From positions 6,839,224 through 6,903,223 of the forward strand of contig NC_045141.1 of assembly GCF_008831285.2 (NCBI RefSeq): 64,000 nucleotides of DNA. Direction: 5' to 3'. This document shows positions 13,420 to 25,408 of this stretch, piece after piece. The DNA comes from Nymphaea colorata (Eukaryota > Streptophyta > Magnoliopsida > Nymphaeales > Nymphaeaceae). Position 1 is the stretch's first letter, and every line of letters begins with the position of its first letter. The notes under the pieces are model-generated. The model did no database searches. It had not been told where the DNA came from and saw nothing but the letters and a program-made list of their open reading frames with translations. Made by a program: the position numbers and the translations under genes.

Positions 13420-14237
13420 TTTTGTTTAACTGGCTTGTAGCTAGAACTTAGGGGCAAATGATGTTCAACTAACCCCAGCATATTTTCATAGGTCCATGCA
13501 AAAACTTCTTGGTGGCTTATAAGAAAGTCCACCAATTTTTTCTTCTCCTTTATTGACAAACTGGTGTTGATTTGAAGGATCTTAGGATTCTTACTGGTTT
13601 CAATGTTAATTTCTTTAATTGGGTCATTAACTAAGGACGAGAGATAGTCTTGTTTCTGAATCTGAGCGAATTTTGGTAATTCCGACTCGAATATTGTTGT
13701 AGGTTCTATTTTACAAACTGCTTGTTTGATATACTTTCTGGGGAAACTTTCAAAGAAAAAAAAAACTGAGACATGTTGAGTTTCGACATCCTATAAAGAA
13801 GAGGATAAAAGAAAACTGAATAAAATTAAAATTGATAACAAAAAATTACTTGCATTACATATCGAAAGCTCTTAGTTCATAGAGAGGGGTCCTCTCATGA
13901 GACCGAGTACAAGTTAAGATTACAAAATTCATGAGAGGATTTGAAAACAAAGGCGAATACTATCAGCTAACAAGATCTTCTTCAAATTTCTTTATGATAT
14001 CCCAATCCTCTGATGTTCATCTGAAAGGGGATACTGATCGGTTATAAGATGCCATCTTCATTCTTCCCGAGGCTAGTGAATGGATGATAGCCACCTTTCA
14101 GAAGTAACTAAAATCCCTTAGGGTTTTTCACGAAATGAGCATAAAAATGATGTTTTTGGTAACTCGGACGACTGCTTGAAATAGTATAGGCACTTCCAAA
14201 GGTCCTTCCTTCGCCATTCTTATGTTGGGCACGTCCA

Positions 14238-14630
14238 TCAAATCAATTGGCTTAGGGAGCATTGGTTGTACCAACCTCTTGACCGGACCCTTAGCGCGTA
14301 CGATGATAACCGATGAGCCAAAATTCCATTTGAGGTATTAATGAAGAGTGGACAAGATTCCTTGTACTTCATGGACCAAGGCTGTCCCAAGAGCAAGTTA
14401 TATGATCGTGGTACATCCACCACATGAAACGTAATGCAAAGATTAGTGCATTCGATGATCACATCTATGTTAAGGGTACCTTTGCTATTCATGCTTCGAC
14501 TATCATATCCATAGATTTTGGTATTATCGGGATGATATTTGTCTTCATGGAAGCCCAAAGTTTTGGCCGTAAGATCAGGACAAATATTTAAGCCACTTCT
14601 CCCATCGACCAATACATATGGCACCGTCAT
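14238..14630 (-). pseudogene. Gypsy retropepsin-like aspartic protease segment
   Basis: The frame begins VPYVLVDGRSGLNICP, where the usual D-[GT]-G/S active-site loop is present as DGRSG. It continues to IYGYDSR and YNLLLGQPW, the conserved C-terminal protease block of plant Gypsy elements. It lies between gag and reverse transcriptase in the expected order. The frame closes shortly after LLGQPW, so it is not continuous with pol. Confidence 0.7.
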
Positions 14631-14984
14631 CTTATTAACTTGGACGACGATGTAAAGAACACCTTCATGATAATATCCCCATTTTGAAAGATCTTTTTCT
14701 GAAAAAGTAATTGATTGGTCTTTAGAAGCTCAAATCCAGTTTTCCTCAATTAGGTTCTTCCAAGGGATGACATCATCCAAGTAGCATGGATCCTCATTCG
14801 AGGAGTCATTTGATGACTCATCATCACTGCCTCATAAAAGAAAAAATCTTTAGAATTATGACAGATTTTTGAATCAACTTTCTACTTTGTTGCTCATCAT
14901 ACCAATAAAATCTAGAGATTTCTTACATCGATTTGTTATCATGACTTGGTGTGAATTGCTTCCACCACAAGGTCGGATGTTCTC

Positions 14985-16633
14985 CTACTGATGATACGGG
15001 AGTGGAGTGTCTGTGGCGATCATGGCTACTGTTGTCTTCCCATGATAAGGCAATAGATTACTTAATATCTCTAGGATGCTATTGTCATTAACCTTGAGAT
15101 ATTTGTTGATGAAATATTGGATAATGTTTTTGAGGTCAAAACAATCATTTGTGTCATGTTCTGGGGCACAATGAAACTTACATAGTTTTTCTCTAAACAT
15201 CCCATCATTTTTAGAGGTTCTGAAATTTTTGCAAGATGACAGTTCCTTTGGCGAGGATGTACTCTAGGATCTTCTCACGAGATTGACTAATAGGGGTGAA
15301 CTTTCGGTCATAGCTCCAGCCTGGGTTTTTGTTCTTTCATTCTTCATTTTCTTTGAACAGCTAGGTGTTCTTTTTGTGGTTTGCTTCTTTGTCATGCTTA
15401 TAACTACTGCCCTGGTCCTTTTGAGCGCTGGCATTTGCTATGAAGTGTGTAGGTAACTGTGTTCTCCCTCCTTTCTTACCCTCTTCTTTGTACTTGAGAG
15501 TAATGATTCCATCAAAATCGCTTTTCTTAATCCCTTCTTCTATTAATTATGCTTGTTCAACCAACTCGGTGAAGGTCTTGGTTGAAGCATTGCAGATGAG
15601 ACTTTTCAAGGGTTGGGCGAGATTTGTCCTGATGAGTGACAGAGCTTGTGTTTCAGAAATGGACTCCTTTTTTGTTGCATTGGATTCTTCATTTTGGATG
15701 AATTCTTATGTCTTTTCTCTTTGTTTCTGACGGAGACTGCAAAGGGTGCTGAGGGTTGGAGCCATAGGAACATTTTGCTCAATTTTCTCAATGAACAAAT
15801 CAAATTCCTTCAATTCAACTGGGTTAACATTCTCTTTGTACCATTTCACTGCGATGCCTTCAAGAGTTCTTGGAAAGTAGCAAAACAAAGTTTTGTTATT
15901 CACCCGGATCTTGTAGCAAACATTGATGAATATTGAAAGATGAACGTATGGGTAAGTGGTTCCATCATATTTGACGAACTCCTTGGGCAAACCCTTCAAG
16001 TTTTCGTCTCCTTCAATGCTTAGGTAGTAATCCTCACATGAGCATGTGTGTTTTCCTTTCTCATAATTTTAAAGTTGCTCCTTCTTTTCTCCATTTCATA
16101 AAATTTGCGCTTAGTTGGACTTTTGTCATCACTTGATTTGCTTGATTCTAGCTTTCTTTTTTCTTCTTGCCCTTGGCCTTCTTTACTTTCTCTTTAGAAC
16201 ATTGTTGTCTGAGCTATTGTTTGGAATGTACTTCGTTCTCTTTTCGCATTTCTTGGTAGGCTTTCTATTTATTTTTGGTTTCTCTTTTGAACTTTTGCAG
16301 GTGATAGGGCTAGGTGAACTACTTTCCTCTACAATCTCTTTTATTTTCTTGCTTTTTTTTTGTTGTTTTTTTCTTCTTGAGCGGAAGCAATTCAGGCTTT
16401 TCTTCACTGCTAGTTGTTGAGTCTGAACCTAGATGGTCTTCATCTCGATCCATAGGAGAAGATTTATTGTTTTTCTTGTTTCTTTTTTGTTTGGATAACT
16501 TTTCAGTTGCTGATTTTGGAGTAACAATAAGAGCCTTTTGTTCTTCTTGCTCTCCCATGAATCGCTCCATAAACAACCAGAGCATATGATAGCCTTTTAG
16601 TTCGATTGTTGGGAAGCCAAGTGTTTCTGACAT
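14985..16633 (-). pseudogene. Gypsy gag (broken into several frames)
   Basis: Three pieces on the minus strand form a gag. At 16633-16319 lies a charged, Lys/Ser-rich N-terminal region. At 15999-15706 lies the capsid-like retrotransposon gag block, with LPKEFVKYDGTTYPYVHL, FPRTLEGIAVKWY and LKEFDLFIEKI. At 15200-14985 there is a zinc-binding-like CKFHCAPEHDTNDCFDLKN motif. The pieces are separated by frame changes. Gag normally forms the particle that packages element RNA; this copy cannot give one continuous product. Confidence 0.75.
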
Positions 16634-16793
16634 AGGATCAAAAGATGAAGCCTTTTTCTGAGGAGTCTACTTAGCTTGTGCTTTGGTTTCAACCATTTTG
16701 TTGGCTTCAAGTATTTACCTTATGAGACAGGAAAATGAAGAGTTATTGGAAGGAAATGATGACAAAATGAAAGTTCCTATTGCATTAAGAGTT

Positions 16794-18250
16794 TTAAAAG
16801 TTACATTCAAATAAAACATTAATAAAGATGACAATGAATGAAGATGAAATAAGGAGTACAAATTTGACAACAGAAACTTTTAAGGAATGATGGATGATGG
16901 TCGGTTGGCATCCCACTACTCGGCGTATTTCTTTTTTACCACTAGGTCTGTGAACCAAGTGTAGGATATATTGTGTCTTCCACTCTTGCCGAGCTATTGT
17001 GAATCCCATTGAGGAGAGTTGAGGTCGAATTTGGGAATAGCTCCAATTAGTGCAAGCATATAAACTATCATATGTCTTTGAGAGAATTGTCTCATGCATC
17101 TATTAATACAATAATTAACTACGAAATAAGGGCTCAAGAGTATGGTATGACCATGGCAATGGTGAGTGTATTTAGATGGATTATGATGACAATCGAAATA
17201 ATCTCAAATGATCTCTTCCTCATCTAACGGCTCGATCAAACGACGATATTTTTCTAAGACTGTCAATGCTCCATCAGTATTTCTGAATAGACTAGCTTGG
17301 TGTCCCGCATGCTTGAGGAACCACAATTGTAAAGCATATGTGCATCCTTCTATGAAGTTGGTGTCTCCGATGGTGAAGGGGGTGAGTCCTCAATAAATGA
17401 AAGCCAAGGTTGTCATTGCCACTGATAAGTGTCGGGTCTTACTATGTTCCCATTTCAGGAAAAGTTGTGCAATATGAACATCTAGAAGGTCAATTTCATT
17501 AGTAAAAAGGGTCACTCCCACTGTGCAAAGCATCATACAATGTTTAATTCTTACTATGACTTTTCAAGATAAGGTGGAAGGTTCAACATAGGCTCCAAAT
17601 TATTCATATAGATTTTTCAAGTTGATGTTTTGATTCTAATGGTTTTCTACTAGGGGCAAGTTCTTCATCCGGTAAAGTGAGCTATAAAGTCATTCACATC
17701 AACCTTAGTTGGGTTCATGATGAATTGTTTCTCTAATGGGTCATTTGGATTACAAATCAAGGTAAGGAGGTTTAGTATTTCAGCAAATTTATCTAACAAT
17801 ATTGTTATTTCTCCACCCAAAAAGAGGAAGTCCTTGGGTTCTATCGCCCACAATTGCATGCACAATATTTCCAGCCACTGGTTGCATTTCTCTAACTGCT
17901 AATGTCCATAGCTCATATTCTTTAAAGTGAGAAGGAAACATCCAAGAGAAGTTGGGATGCCAAGGCCGATACCATTCGAAAGCCAAAGGTTAGACTCAAG
18001 AGAAATATAAGTAAACCATTTGAGTCCTTTCCCGAAGAGGATGTGATCATAAGGGAAGGTGACACCATGTTGGATAGAATACTTCTTGAGTGATGACTCT
18101 GAATGATAGAGATTAAATTAGTGGAATAGATTGACAAGGTTGACAAAGATGATATGAGGTAGAGGTATGTAAGAAGGTTGTAAATCATCACATAAGGTTT
18201 TATGCACATCCAACAGTCTCTATACTTCTATCATGTGAAATAATTTGAAG
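16794..18250 (-). pseudogene. Plant-mobile-domain-like region upstream of gag (degenerate)
   Basis: Between the primer-binding site and gag, the minus strand shows pieces of one protein. Near 17850-17700 is PKDFLFLGGEITILL, which resembles the GE-TITL-DV-LL block of plant mobile domain (PMD, 'aminotransferase-like') proteins. Near 17400-17300 is FTIGDTNFIEGCTYALQLWF, resembling the later PMD block. Further open sequence runs to about 16870. Several stops and frame changes interrupt it. PMD proteins occur as host genes (MAIN/MAIL1 family) and inside plant transposable elements. Position and orientation suggest this is an extra ORF of the Gypsy element. The assignment is by pattern only. Confidence 0.45.
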
Positions 18251-18903
18251 AAAAAGGGGTATAGGAACCTAATTGAGATGACTTTATGTCATTATAATCC
18301 AATGCCAAGTTATGCTTATATATTTTAGCCAAATGACTTTGTACTAGTATATATTCTTCCTTAGGCAACTAAGGGTAATGTTTATCCACTTCTTATTGGA
18401 AACTCATCAATATACCACAAGTTACTACTCATAGTACTAACGAGGGGACTTTCCCACCTAAGATGTGGTCCAGTTGTAAAGCTTAGTCTTGTGATACCAC
18501 CTACGACCAAACTTGACAATATGATGACCAGAACAAATAGGTATGAGAAGTTTTTGAAGTATGAGTAAACATGCAAAGTCAGTTGTCTCTAATGCAATGT
18601 TTCATAAGATGATGATTAAAATAAATAGAAGAGCAAACATTGTTTTTAATCAAGTCTTAAATTGAGTAGGGTTGTATTTGATCTTATACCTAAGTGAACA
18701 TGATTGATCCTAGATCTAGGTGAATATGATTGATCCTCCTCAATTAGTCATATATGTAAGAAAACAAACACAATCACCAAGAAATGTAATGAAATGTTGA
18801 TGAGGTTAAGGCCAAAGAAAGAGACATGCTTTATCATCAGCAATATGAAAGATGTTTAAGTTAGTGGAAATGCATCAATGATAGCCATAGCCAAACGGTG
18901 ACG

Positions 18904-18922
18904 GGTCCCATTACGGTCACCA
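18904..18922 (-). other. Primer-binding site of the nested Gypsy element
   Basis: Two bases inside the 5' LTR, the minus strand reads TGGTGACCGTAATGGGACC. The 5' TGG and this position are standard for priming by the 3' end of a tRNA. I have not assigned the tRNA. Confidence 0.6.
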
Positions 18923-18924
18923 TT

Positions 18925-20558
18925 TGTTTGCATCTCCAAAAATATTTTGGTTTTTGGAGTGCTCTAGAAAAATGAGGTTTTATTTTAAATTAGAAAGAGA
19001 ATATGTTAAATCATAGAGAAAGATGGAGAAATAAAGATAGTCATGTGCACGTATACATATATAACATGTATATACGCATAGGCTTACATGAGAGTTGAAA
19101 TCAAGAAATAAGTTGAAAATATCTGACTTCAATTTTTTTATTGTATGCCGAAGAGGAACTTGGGCTCATACAACAGCCTAGGCTAAGTCTCCAATGCTCA
19201 TTAAAGGGAGTTCTTGTCCTTCAAAGGAGCACAATAAAATTTATTTCACCTTCCTAATATTCTCGGTGCACTCAAGAGTAGCTTTCGACTTTGGATAAGA
19301 AATTTTTAAAGCTTTCTTGCATGGTCATGGGGTGGTGGCAAAAGGAAATGAAAATGAAAATTAAAACAAGAGGAGGACTACATACCTCTAATATAGATGA
19401 TTTTAAGGATAAGTCACTTTTTTTGGATGATCGTAGGATTGCCTTGGGTGATGCTCCAAGATGATGAAGGTATCCTTTCAAGAGGTTTTTTCGTGCTCCC
19501 TTGAAGAGTTGGAACTTGGAGAAGCTTGCTCTGGAGGTTAGAGAAGAAGAAGAAGAGAAGAATAGAGAAATGAGAAGAGAGAGCTAAAGAAAACTCTAGA
19601 TGTTTAAGTGAAAAGGCACTAGAGGTTCCCCAAGGGTTAGCTCATGCCCAAGAGAAAAGATTGTGGGGGTATTTGTATAGAGTTTGGTAGCCAAAACTCA
19701 AAACTTGAATTTTTTTGAATTTAACAACATTTTCATGCGAATTCCAAGTATTTTCAAATGATTTTCAATTATTTTTTTTTTACTAATAGGGATTGGCCAT
19801 TAGCCCTACAAACACCCCTTTGGGGTTTGGACAGGGCTAATGCTCACCCAAGAGGGCCAAATCCGCTCTCCAAGGGGTGGTTTTAATTACTGCGCAAGGC
19901 CTACTCAGCGCATTTGTGCGTGCGGCGTGCTGCCGCAATTGGTTGTCCATTGTTAAAAAAACAAAATATAATAAAGTGAATAATTAAATAAATAAATAAA
20001 AATGGCTGTTCATATAAAAAGTATAAAACATTTTTTTAAATGTATATAAAAATGATGTTTGTTACAAATGGCTGGCCGACTCCATTTTGAGTGACTACAG
20101 ACTCGTTTTAAATCCGGATTAAGTTCCATTGGTCACCAACACGTTCTAGTGAATGGTTTAAGTTCAAAAACACATCTTAGCCTGAGAAAAAAAATAAAAC
20201 AAAAGGAAGGTCCAAGCACGCATGTGCAGCACTCAATAGCATCAAATTTTTGTTGTTTTGATCTCGTTTTGAGTTTAAAATTCTCGATTTGGATCTATAC
20301 TTAGGTTTTGGATCTAATTCGGATTTGAGAGTTGGATTTTAGATTTGAATCTCACGTCTAAAGTTGGGTTTTAAATTTGAATTTTGTGTTTTTGTTCGAA
20401 CATGGGTTTAGAGATTCATTTTGGATCGAATAGTCGCAAATTTGTTTTGGGTCTAGGATTGGGGTTAGTGTTTAAAATTTTAAATCCAAATAACTGAGAA
20501 TTTCATTTTGGATGAAAATAATATACAATCTTTTTGAGAAAAAATTAGGGTGATAACA
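18925..20558 (-). repeat. 5' LTR of the nested Gypsy element
   Basis: In sense direction it starts TGTTATCACCC (20558) and ends GATGCAAACA (18925). A TATA-like TATACAAATACC is present near 19690 on the minus strand. It has an internal deletion near 19230 relative to the other copies, which removes the block found at 12000-12300 and 20570-20930. Confidence 0.7.
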
Positions 20559-22650
20559 GGAGGGTTTTTACTTTTGAAATTTTTTGAAAACAATATTTAA
20601 AATATTTTCATATAAGCTTGTAAAATAATAATTATTTAATCTATTACAAGAAAACTTATTTCTCCCACCATTGGGTATAGGAGAAAATCAAGTGTACATG
20701 AAATGGAAAGTTGATAACGTAAAAAAGCTCTCCTTGGGGTCCTTAATCAAGTGATTAAGAAAAATAATTAATACTAAACGTAAGAATGTCATAAACATGC
20801 ATTTTAAGATGTTATATATTTTTAAGGGTTTTTTTGGGTTGGACAAATCCCAACATCAAAAATTAACATAACAACAAAGAAATCTCAATCCAAGCATTTG
20901 TTCTTACCATTCATTCACATATTAATTGAAAAATCAATCAACTATGCATGAACATAATCTCAAACAAACAGTATACACATTCAATGAGCAAAGAGAAGAA
21001 AGAAACATATTTCAATCCTAAAAAGAAAAACGAAATTTTATTTCACTTTGCTCATACTCCGAGTGCGCTCAAGAGTAGTTATTGACCCCGAAGAGGAGAT
21101 TTTTAGAGCCCTCTTCTATGACCATGGGAAGATGATGAAGGAAAAAAAAAAAGGAAAAATATGAGAGGATGACTACATACCTCGAATTAGAATGCTTGAG
21201 AGGATGAATCTCCTTCCCCAGATGATTTCAAACCCTATCAAATAAGCCTCCAAGATGTTGAAGATGTTCCTCAATAGATCTACTTGTTCTCCCTTGATGA
21301 ATAGAGGTTGACAAAGAAGCTTGCACCCAAGGTTAAAGAAGAAGAATACAAGAAAAGAAGGAAGAGATAGAAGAAATAGATAGAAAGCTAAGAGAAAAAA
21401 CTCTAAAATCTTCAAGTGAGAAACATCTAGAGGTTTCATAAGGGTTAATTTATAATCAAGAGAGAAGATTTAGTTGGTATTTACAGAGAGTTTTTGAGTC
21501 AAATTCAAAATTTGAGGTTTTTTTTTAATTTAACAAAATTTTCATGTGAATTTCAAAATTTTTTGAAATTTTAATTTTTTTAATAGGCATTAACCAACAG
21601 GAATTGGCTCTTAGCTCTAAAAAACACGCTTTGGGGAGTGTTGCCAGAGCTAATGTCTCACCAAGAAGACCAAAGCCACCCCTTTCAAGGGGGTTTTTAG
21701 CCAAAACAAGGTTTGGACAATGCACCAAGTCACACGAAAGGGGCGTTTCGCCCCCATATTGGCCCATTTTGCGCCAATAAGGGTCGCTGCTTTCGCCTCT
21801 AGGCGGATGGGTGGTCCCACATAGAAAGTTTTAAAAATTATAAAATACATATTTTAAAGGGTAAAATGGTCTTTTGTAAAAAATGAGTCCAACTTTGTTT
21901 TCAGTGCTTTCGGGCTAGTTTTTTATCTAGATTAGGTTGCTCGGTTGCAAAAGCGTTTTGATCAATGCTCACAGCTCGATTTCAAGAGTTAGACGAGTGT
22001 ATTGAGCCTAAAACATATTTTTAAAGTTCTCGGTGCAAGATTGAGACAAAAAACAAAAGAGAAGTTTGCGCACATGCGTGTGCGACTAAATGGTGTAAAA
22101 AGTTGTTATTTTGGCCTTGACTTTGGATTTTTTGTTGTAATTCTTGATTTGGATCCAAACTTTAGTTTTGGATCCAACTTCCCAAGTTGGACTTGATTTC
22201 ACCTGTTGGGTTCATTTACAGATGTTGGCTTTGTATTTTGCATCGAGGCGTGAATTTTGGATCTAGGACTTGTAATTGGATCTAAATCTGGATCTAAAGT
22301 TAGATTTTCGATTTACGTCCTGCATTTGGATTCACATATGGATCTAGAGGTCCATTTTGCATATAGGGTAGAGATTTGAATTTGGATGTGGATCTAGAAA
22401 TCTGTCGTGGATCTAGGTGTTGAGATTTGGATTTGGATATAGATATATAAGTCCGCTTTTGGATTTAGGAGTCCATTTTTGGCTCTAGGGTTGAGATTTG
22501 GATCTGGATATGGAGCTAAAGGTTTGTTTTTGGTTGAGCTTGTGCCCAAGGTCCGAAATCAGATCTGAATTGCTGTAAAATGATTAAAATCTCTGAAATC
22601 TGTTTGAATAAATTAAGTACAATCTCTTGACAAAATTTAGGGTGATAACA
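20559..22650 (-). repeat. Old Gypsy-family solo LTR, right half (sense 5' half, with U3)
   Basis: This is the continuation of the LTR begun at 8954. In sense direction it starts TGTTATCACCC at 22650 and contains repeated GGATCTA-like units (about 22140-22530). It includes the region matching 19230-19490 at about 20990-21250, and meets the younger element at 20558. The outer flank TAGCT (22651-22655) pairs with TAGGT at 8949-8953. Confidence 0.75.
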
Positions 22651-22655
22651 TAGCT

Positions 22656-23700
22656 CCTTATCACTTTGGGTTCTCCATAAAAACGACGTCCTTAGTGGAG
22701 GTTGTGATCCATTTCCTCTTTCAAACTCATTCAACTCATTTTTGTCATTTCCAATGAGTAAATGCTCATTCTTTATTATTCATTTTCAAAAATTGTTTTT
22801 ATCAAAAACTACATCTCACCAAACAACAAGTTTTTTTTATTAGGGTTATTCAACCGATACCCTTTTGTAACATCTAAATATCCAACATGTACACAATTTT
22901 CACTTCTTTTATTCAACTTAGTACACTTGCTTGAATTAACTAAAATATTTGAAATACACCAAAAAGCTCATAAATTACTAATATTAGGTTTGCATTTCCA
23001 CCAAACTCATAAACCATTATTTCTGCCTTGAAATAATTTTGAAGGTTGACTTTCAATATGCAAGCTTCTACCCATTTCTTCACATTTTTGTTCTCTCGCT
23101 CAGCTATACTAATTTGCTGAGGAATCTTTCTTATTGTCAACTGGTTTTTACTTTCATTCTTTTTTACAAAAATCATCAAAATCATTTGATAAAGATTCTC
23201 CTCTTGTATGCACACACATTTTATAACCAGATTGCATGTTTTTTCTACAAAAACTTTGAACTTTTGAAAGTTTTCAAGAGCTTCTGGGTTCATAAATGTC
23301 TGCATGGACTAGTTCAAGAGGTTTCTTAGGCCTCCAAACCTTTTGAAAAGGAAAAGACATACGATGTTGTTTTTCATATAAACATATTTTACAAATCCCA
23401 TTACTACATGTGATAAGAGATAAACCAAAAACCATGTTTTTATTGTTTAGTAATTTCAGCTAGTTATATTGTAAATGTCCATACCTTGAATGTCAAAACT
23501 GAGACATTTTGTCTGTATAACTTACTAAAGCAACTTCATCTATATGTGAACATTCAAAAGGATACATCATGTTTAGAGTCAATTTTACTCTAATAAAAAC
23601 TTGTTATATGACTGTTTTCTCTTGATTTCACATGTTCTTTCATAAAAATTAAGAAAATAACTATTTTCAAACAACTATCCAATGCTTAATAAATTGTAAA
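22656..23700 (-). pseudogene. Copia integrase relic, upstream half of the split element
   Basis: On the minus strand the order is a pre-integrase H-C-C region (HSRYGHLQYN, KICLYEKQHRMSFPF), KKPLELVHADICGPM with the first catalytic Asp, decayed pieces of the integrase core, and a C-terminal DVVFDKNNF-like block. A tail ending DKEL lies at the Gypsy junction. Numerous stops and frameshifts show it is long dead. It pairs with the reverse-transcriptase half at 8084-8953 as one Copia element opened by the Gypsy LTR insertion. Gag and the 5' LTR of this element were not recognised to the right. Confidence 0.75.
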
Positions 23701-23931
23701 TTAAATTAGGTGTATAATTAACATTATAAATTTGCTTTTTACTATAGCAACTATATGAAAACTATACATAATTGACATTAGCTTCCAAATGAATATCAGA
23801 CGAAAAGATAATGATAAAAAAAACATAATTGACATTACGCTTCTCACACGAGACATAGCCATGCGTTAGGGAATCCGGTAGCTCGGTTAATTTTTCCAGC
23901 GCATGAACATGCTGCATTTGGGAAGAGTGAT

Positions 23932-23966
23932 TTTCTTCAATGCATTTGCCCTGTGCATTGAAGAAA
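23932..23966. repeat. 13-bp perfect inverted repeat, 9-nt loop
   Basis: TTTCTTCAATGCA (23932-23944) is followed after 9 nt by its exact reverse complement (23954-23966). Confidence 0.8.
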
Positions 23967-24923
23967 GGCATCTATTAACCCATGAGAAGCCTTTCTTATC
24001 CTGTGACTTTTCCAGGTTTTTTTTTTTCATTGCACTCGTCTGCTCTCCCACGAAGCTGCTTTCATTTAACAAAAAACCCCTAGAGGAACCATAGATTGCA
24101 CATCGCCAGCATTTCACTGAAAACCTTCAAGGGAAGGTCAATCGGTGCTAACAGTCATTGCAGAAAAACAAATCAAATTATAGACACTATCAGAAAAACC
24201 CAACAGAAAATTAGTCATGAAAACATGCTAAACAAGTAAACATTAAACAACAGTATAACCGTCACTGCATCAAAACAAGAAACTGATCTAGGTGAATAAC
24301 ATTAACACTGTAACAGTCAAACTCAAGCATGTATAGTGTATACCATGAAAACAGCGATCAACAATTCCACATTTCAGAAAATAACTATTAAATCCTGAAC
24401 AAAGAAGAACTGAAAAACAATAAAACACACTGCAAACATGAGCAAATGCCAAACGGAGTTGGGTGCATTTTAAATTGAATGTAAGTGTTGGGTGCATGAA
24501 AATATAAATATAATTTATTTTTAAAATTTTAAATTAAATAAAATAAGGGTCTTTTAAGACAGTCTGGCCGTCCTTTTTAAAGGACAGGCATTCTAATGGC
24601 AGTTAATTTTTAAATTTTTTTTTTTTTAATGTAAGCAGTCTGGTCGAAGGACAACAGGCTGGTCGTTCCTTTGCTGCCTTTTAAAAAAGAAAAGTTCAAA
24701 GCTTGAAAAAGGAAAGAAAGAAAGAGGAAATAAAATAAAGTTTTTTATTAAATATATATAATCTAGTCATCCTTTTAAAGGACAACTGACTGGTTGTCTT
24801 TAAAAAGGACAACTGCTGCACCTTTGACTGTCTGCTTTTTTTTTTAAAAGAGAGGGGCACAGCTGAAATTTGGAAAAGAAGGAAAGAGAGGGAAACGAGG
24901 AAGGAAAAAGGTGCGTGTCGGAG

Positions 24924-24959
24924 CTGCACCCGTGTCCCCACCACACGACACGGGTGCAG
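24924..24959. repeat. 13-bp perfect inverted repeat, 10-nt loop
   Basis: CTGCACCCGTGTC (24924-24936) and GACACGGGTGCAG (24947-24959) form a G+C-rich hairpin in otherwise AT-rich sequence. It could be a terminal hairpin of an unrecognised element. Confidence 0.8.
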
Positions 24960-25280
24960 GATGATTTTAAAGCACCCACTGACTTAGTTCTTGGGCGTTA
25001 ATTAAGGCGAGAGCCCTGCCAAATAAGAAATTAGACAGAGCCCATGATTTAGAAATTAAACTTGAAAGGGACAGAGAAATTTGGTTAATGGCTAATGGGA
25101 TGAAGGCAACTGTGTATGGGAAAAGACTAACAGACCTCTTCATTTGCAAATGGATTTTTACTTTGGAAATATGAGGCATGCATACGCAATCATCAAAAAA
25201 ATTAAAAATGGTATGAAAATTATGACTTCCACATCAGGACTAAAAGAAGTGCCTGGATTATCTAATAATTCTATCAACAA

Positions 25281-25408
25281 AATCTGTAGGGTTCATAAGC
25301 ATCGATTGCGGGAGTAGGGAAGAAAGCTACGTAGACTCCAGATTCACATATAAGTCCGATTCCAACCTCACCAGATCTGGGGAAATTAAGGTTAACGGGG
25401 AAAAATAA
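25281..25408 (+). pseudogene. Malectin-like receptor-kinase exon relic
   Basis: One short frame reads GFISIDCGSREESYV and then TYKSDSNLTRSG. This matches the opening of the extracellular malectin-like domain of plant receptor kinases (GFISIDCG.., then Y.SD..F.DTG), just after the signal peptide. A TAA follows within about 40 codons. I find no signal peptide before it and no continuation, LRR or kinase domain after it. It is therefore a gene fragment or a relic. The first third of the motif is clear; the rest has diverged. Confidence 0.45.

Larger units (their letters stand above)
10761..20558 (-). mobile_element. Ty3/gypsy element, truncated, nested in the old LTR
   Basis: The element is on the minus strand. 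Its 5' LTR is at 18925-20558, with a primer-binding site just inside. A plant-mobile-domain-like region (18250-16794), gag (16633-14985), protease (14630-14238) and reverse transcriptase/RNase H (13419-12430) follow in order. At about 12302 the pol region breaks directly into LTR sequence, so integrase, the 3' end of the internal region and part of the 3' LTR are deleted. The flanks AGAGG (10756-10760) and GGAGG (20559-20563) look like a 5-bp target duplication with one change. LTR ends are TGTT..AACA, sense start TGTTATCACCC. The element cannot move by itself. Lineage within Gypsy is uncertain; the long LTR and the extra region before gag suggest a Tat/Ogre-like type. Confidence 0.75.
23701..25280. 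other. Intergenic with short hairpins, no recognisable gene
   Basis: No coding family is recognised. The stretch contains inverted repeats at 23932-23966 and 24924-24959, and a cluster of GTCCTTT/AAAGGAC near-palindromes at about 24570-24810. The minus-strand frame at 25179-24967 is unassigned. Confidence 0.4.
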
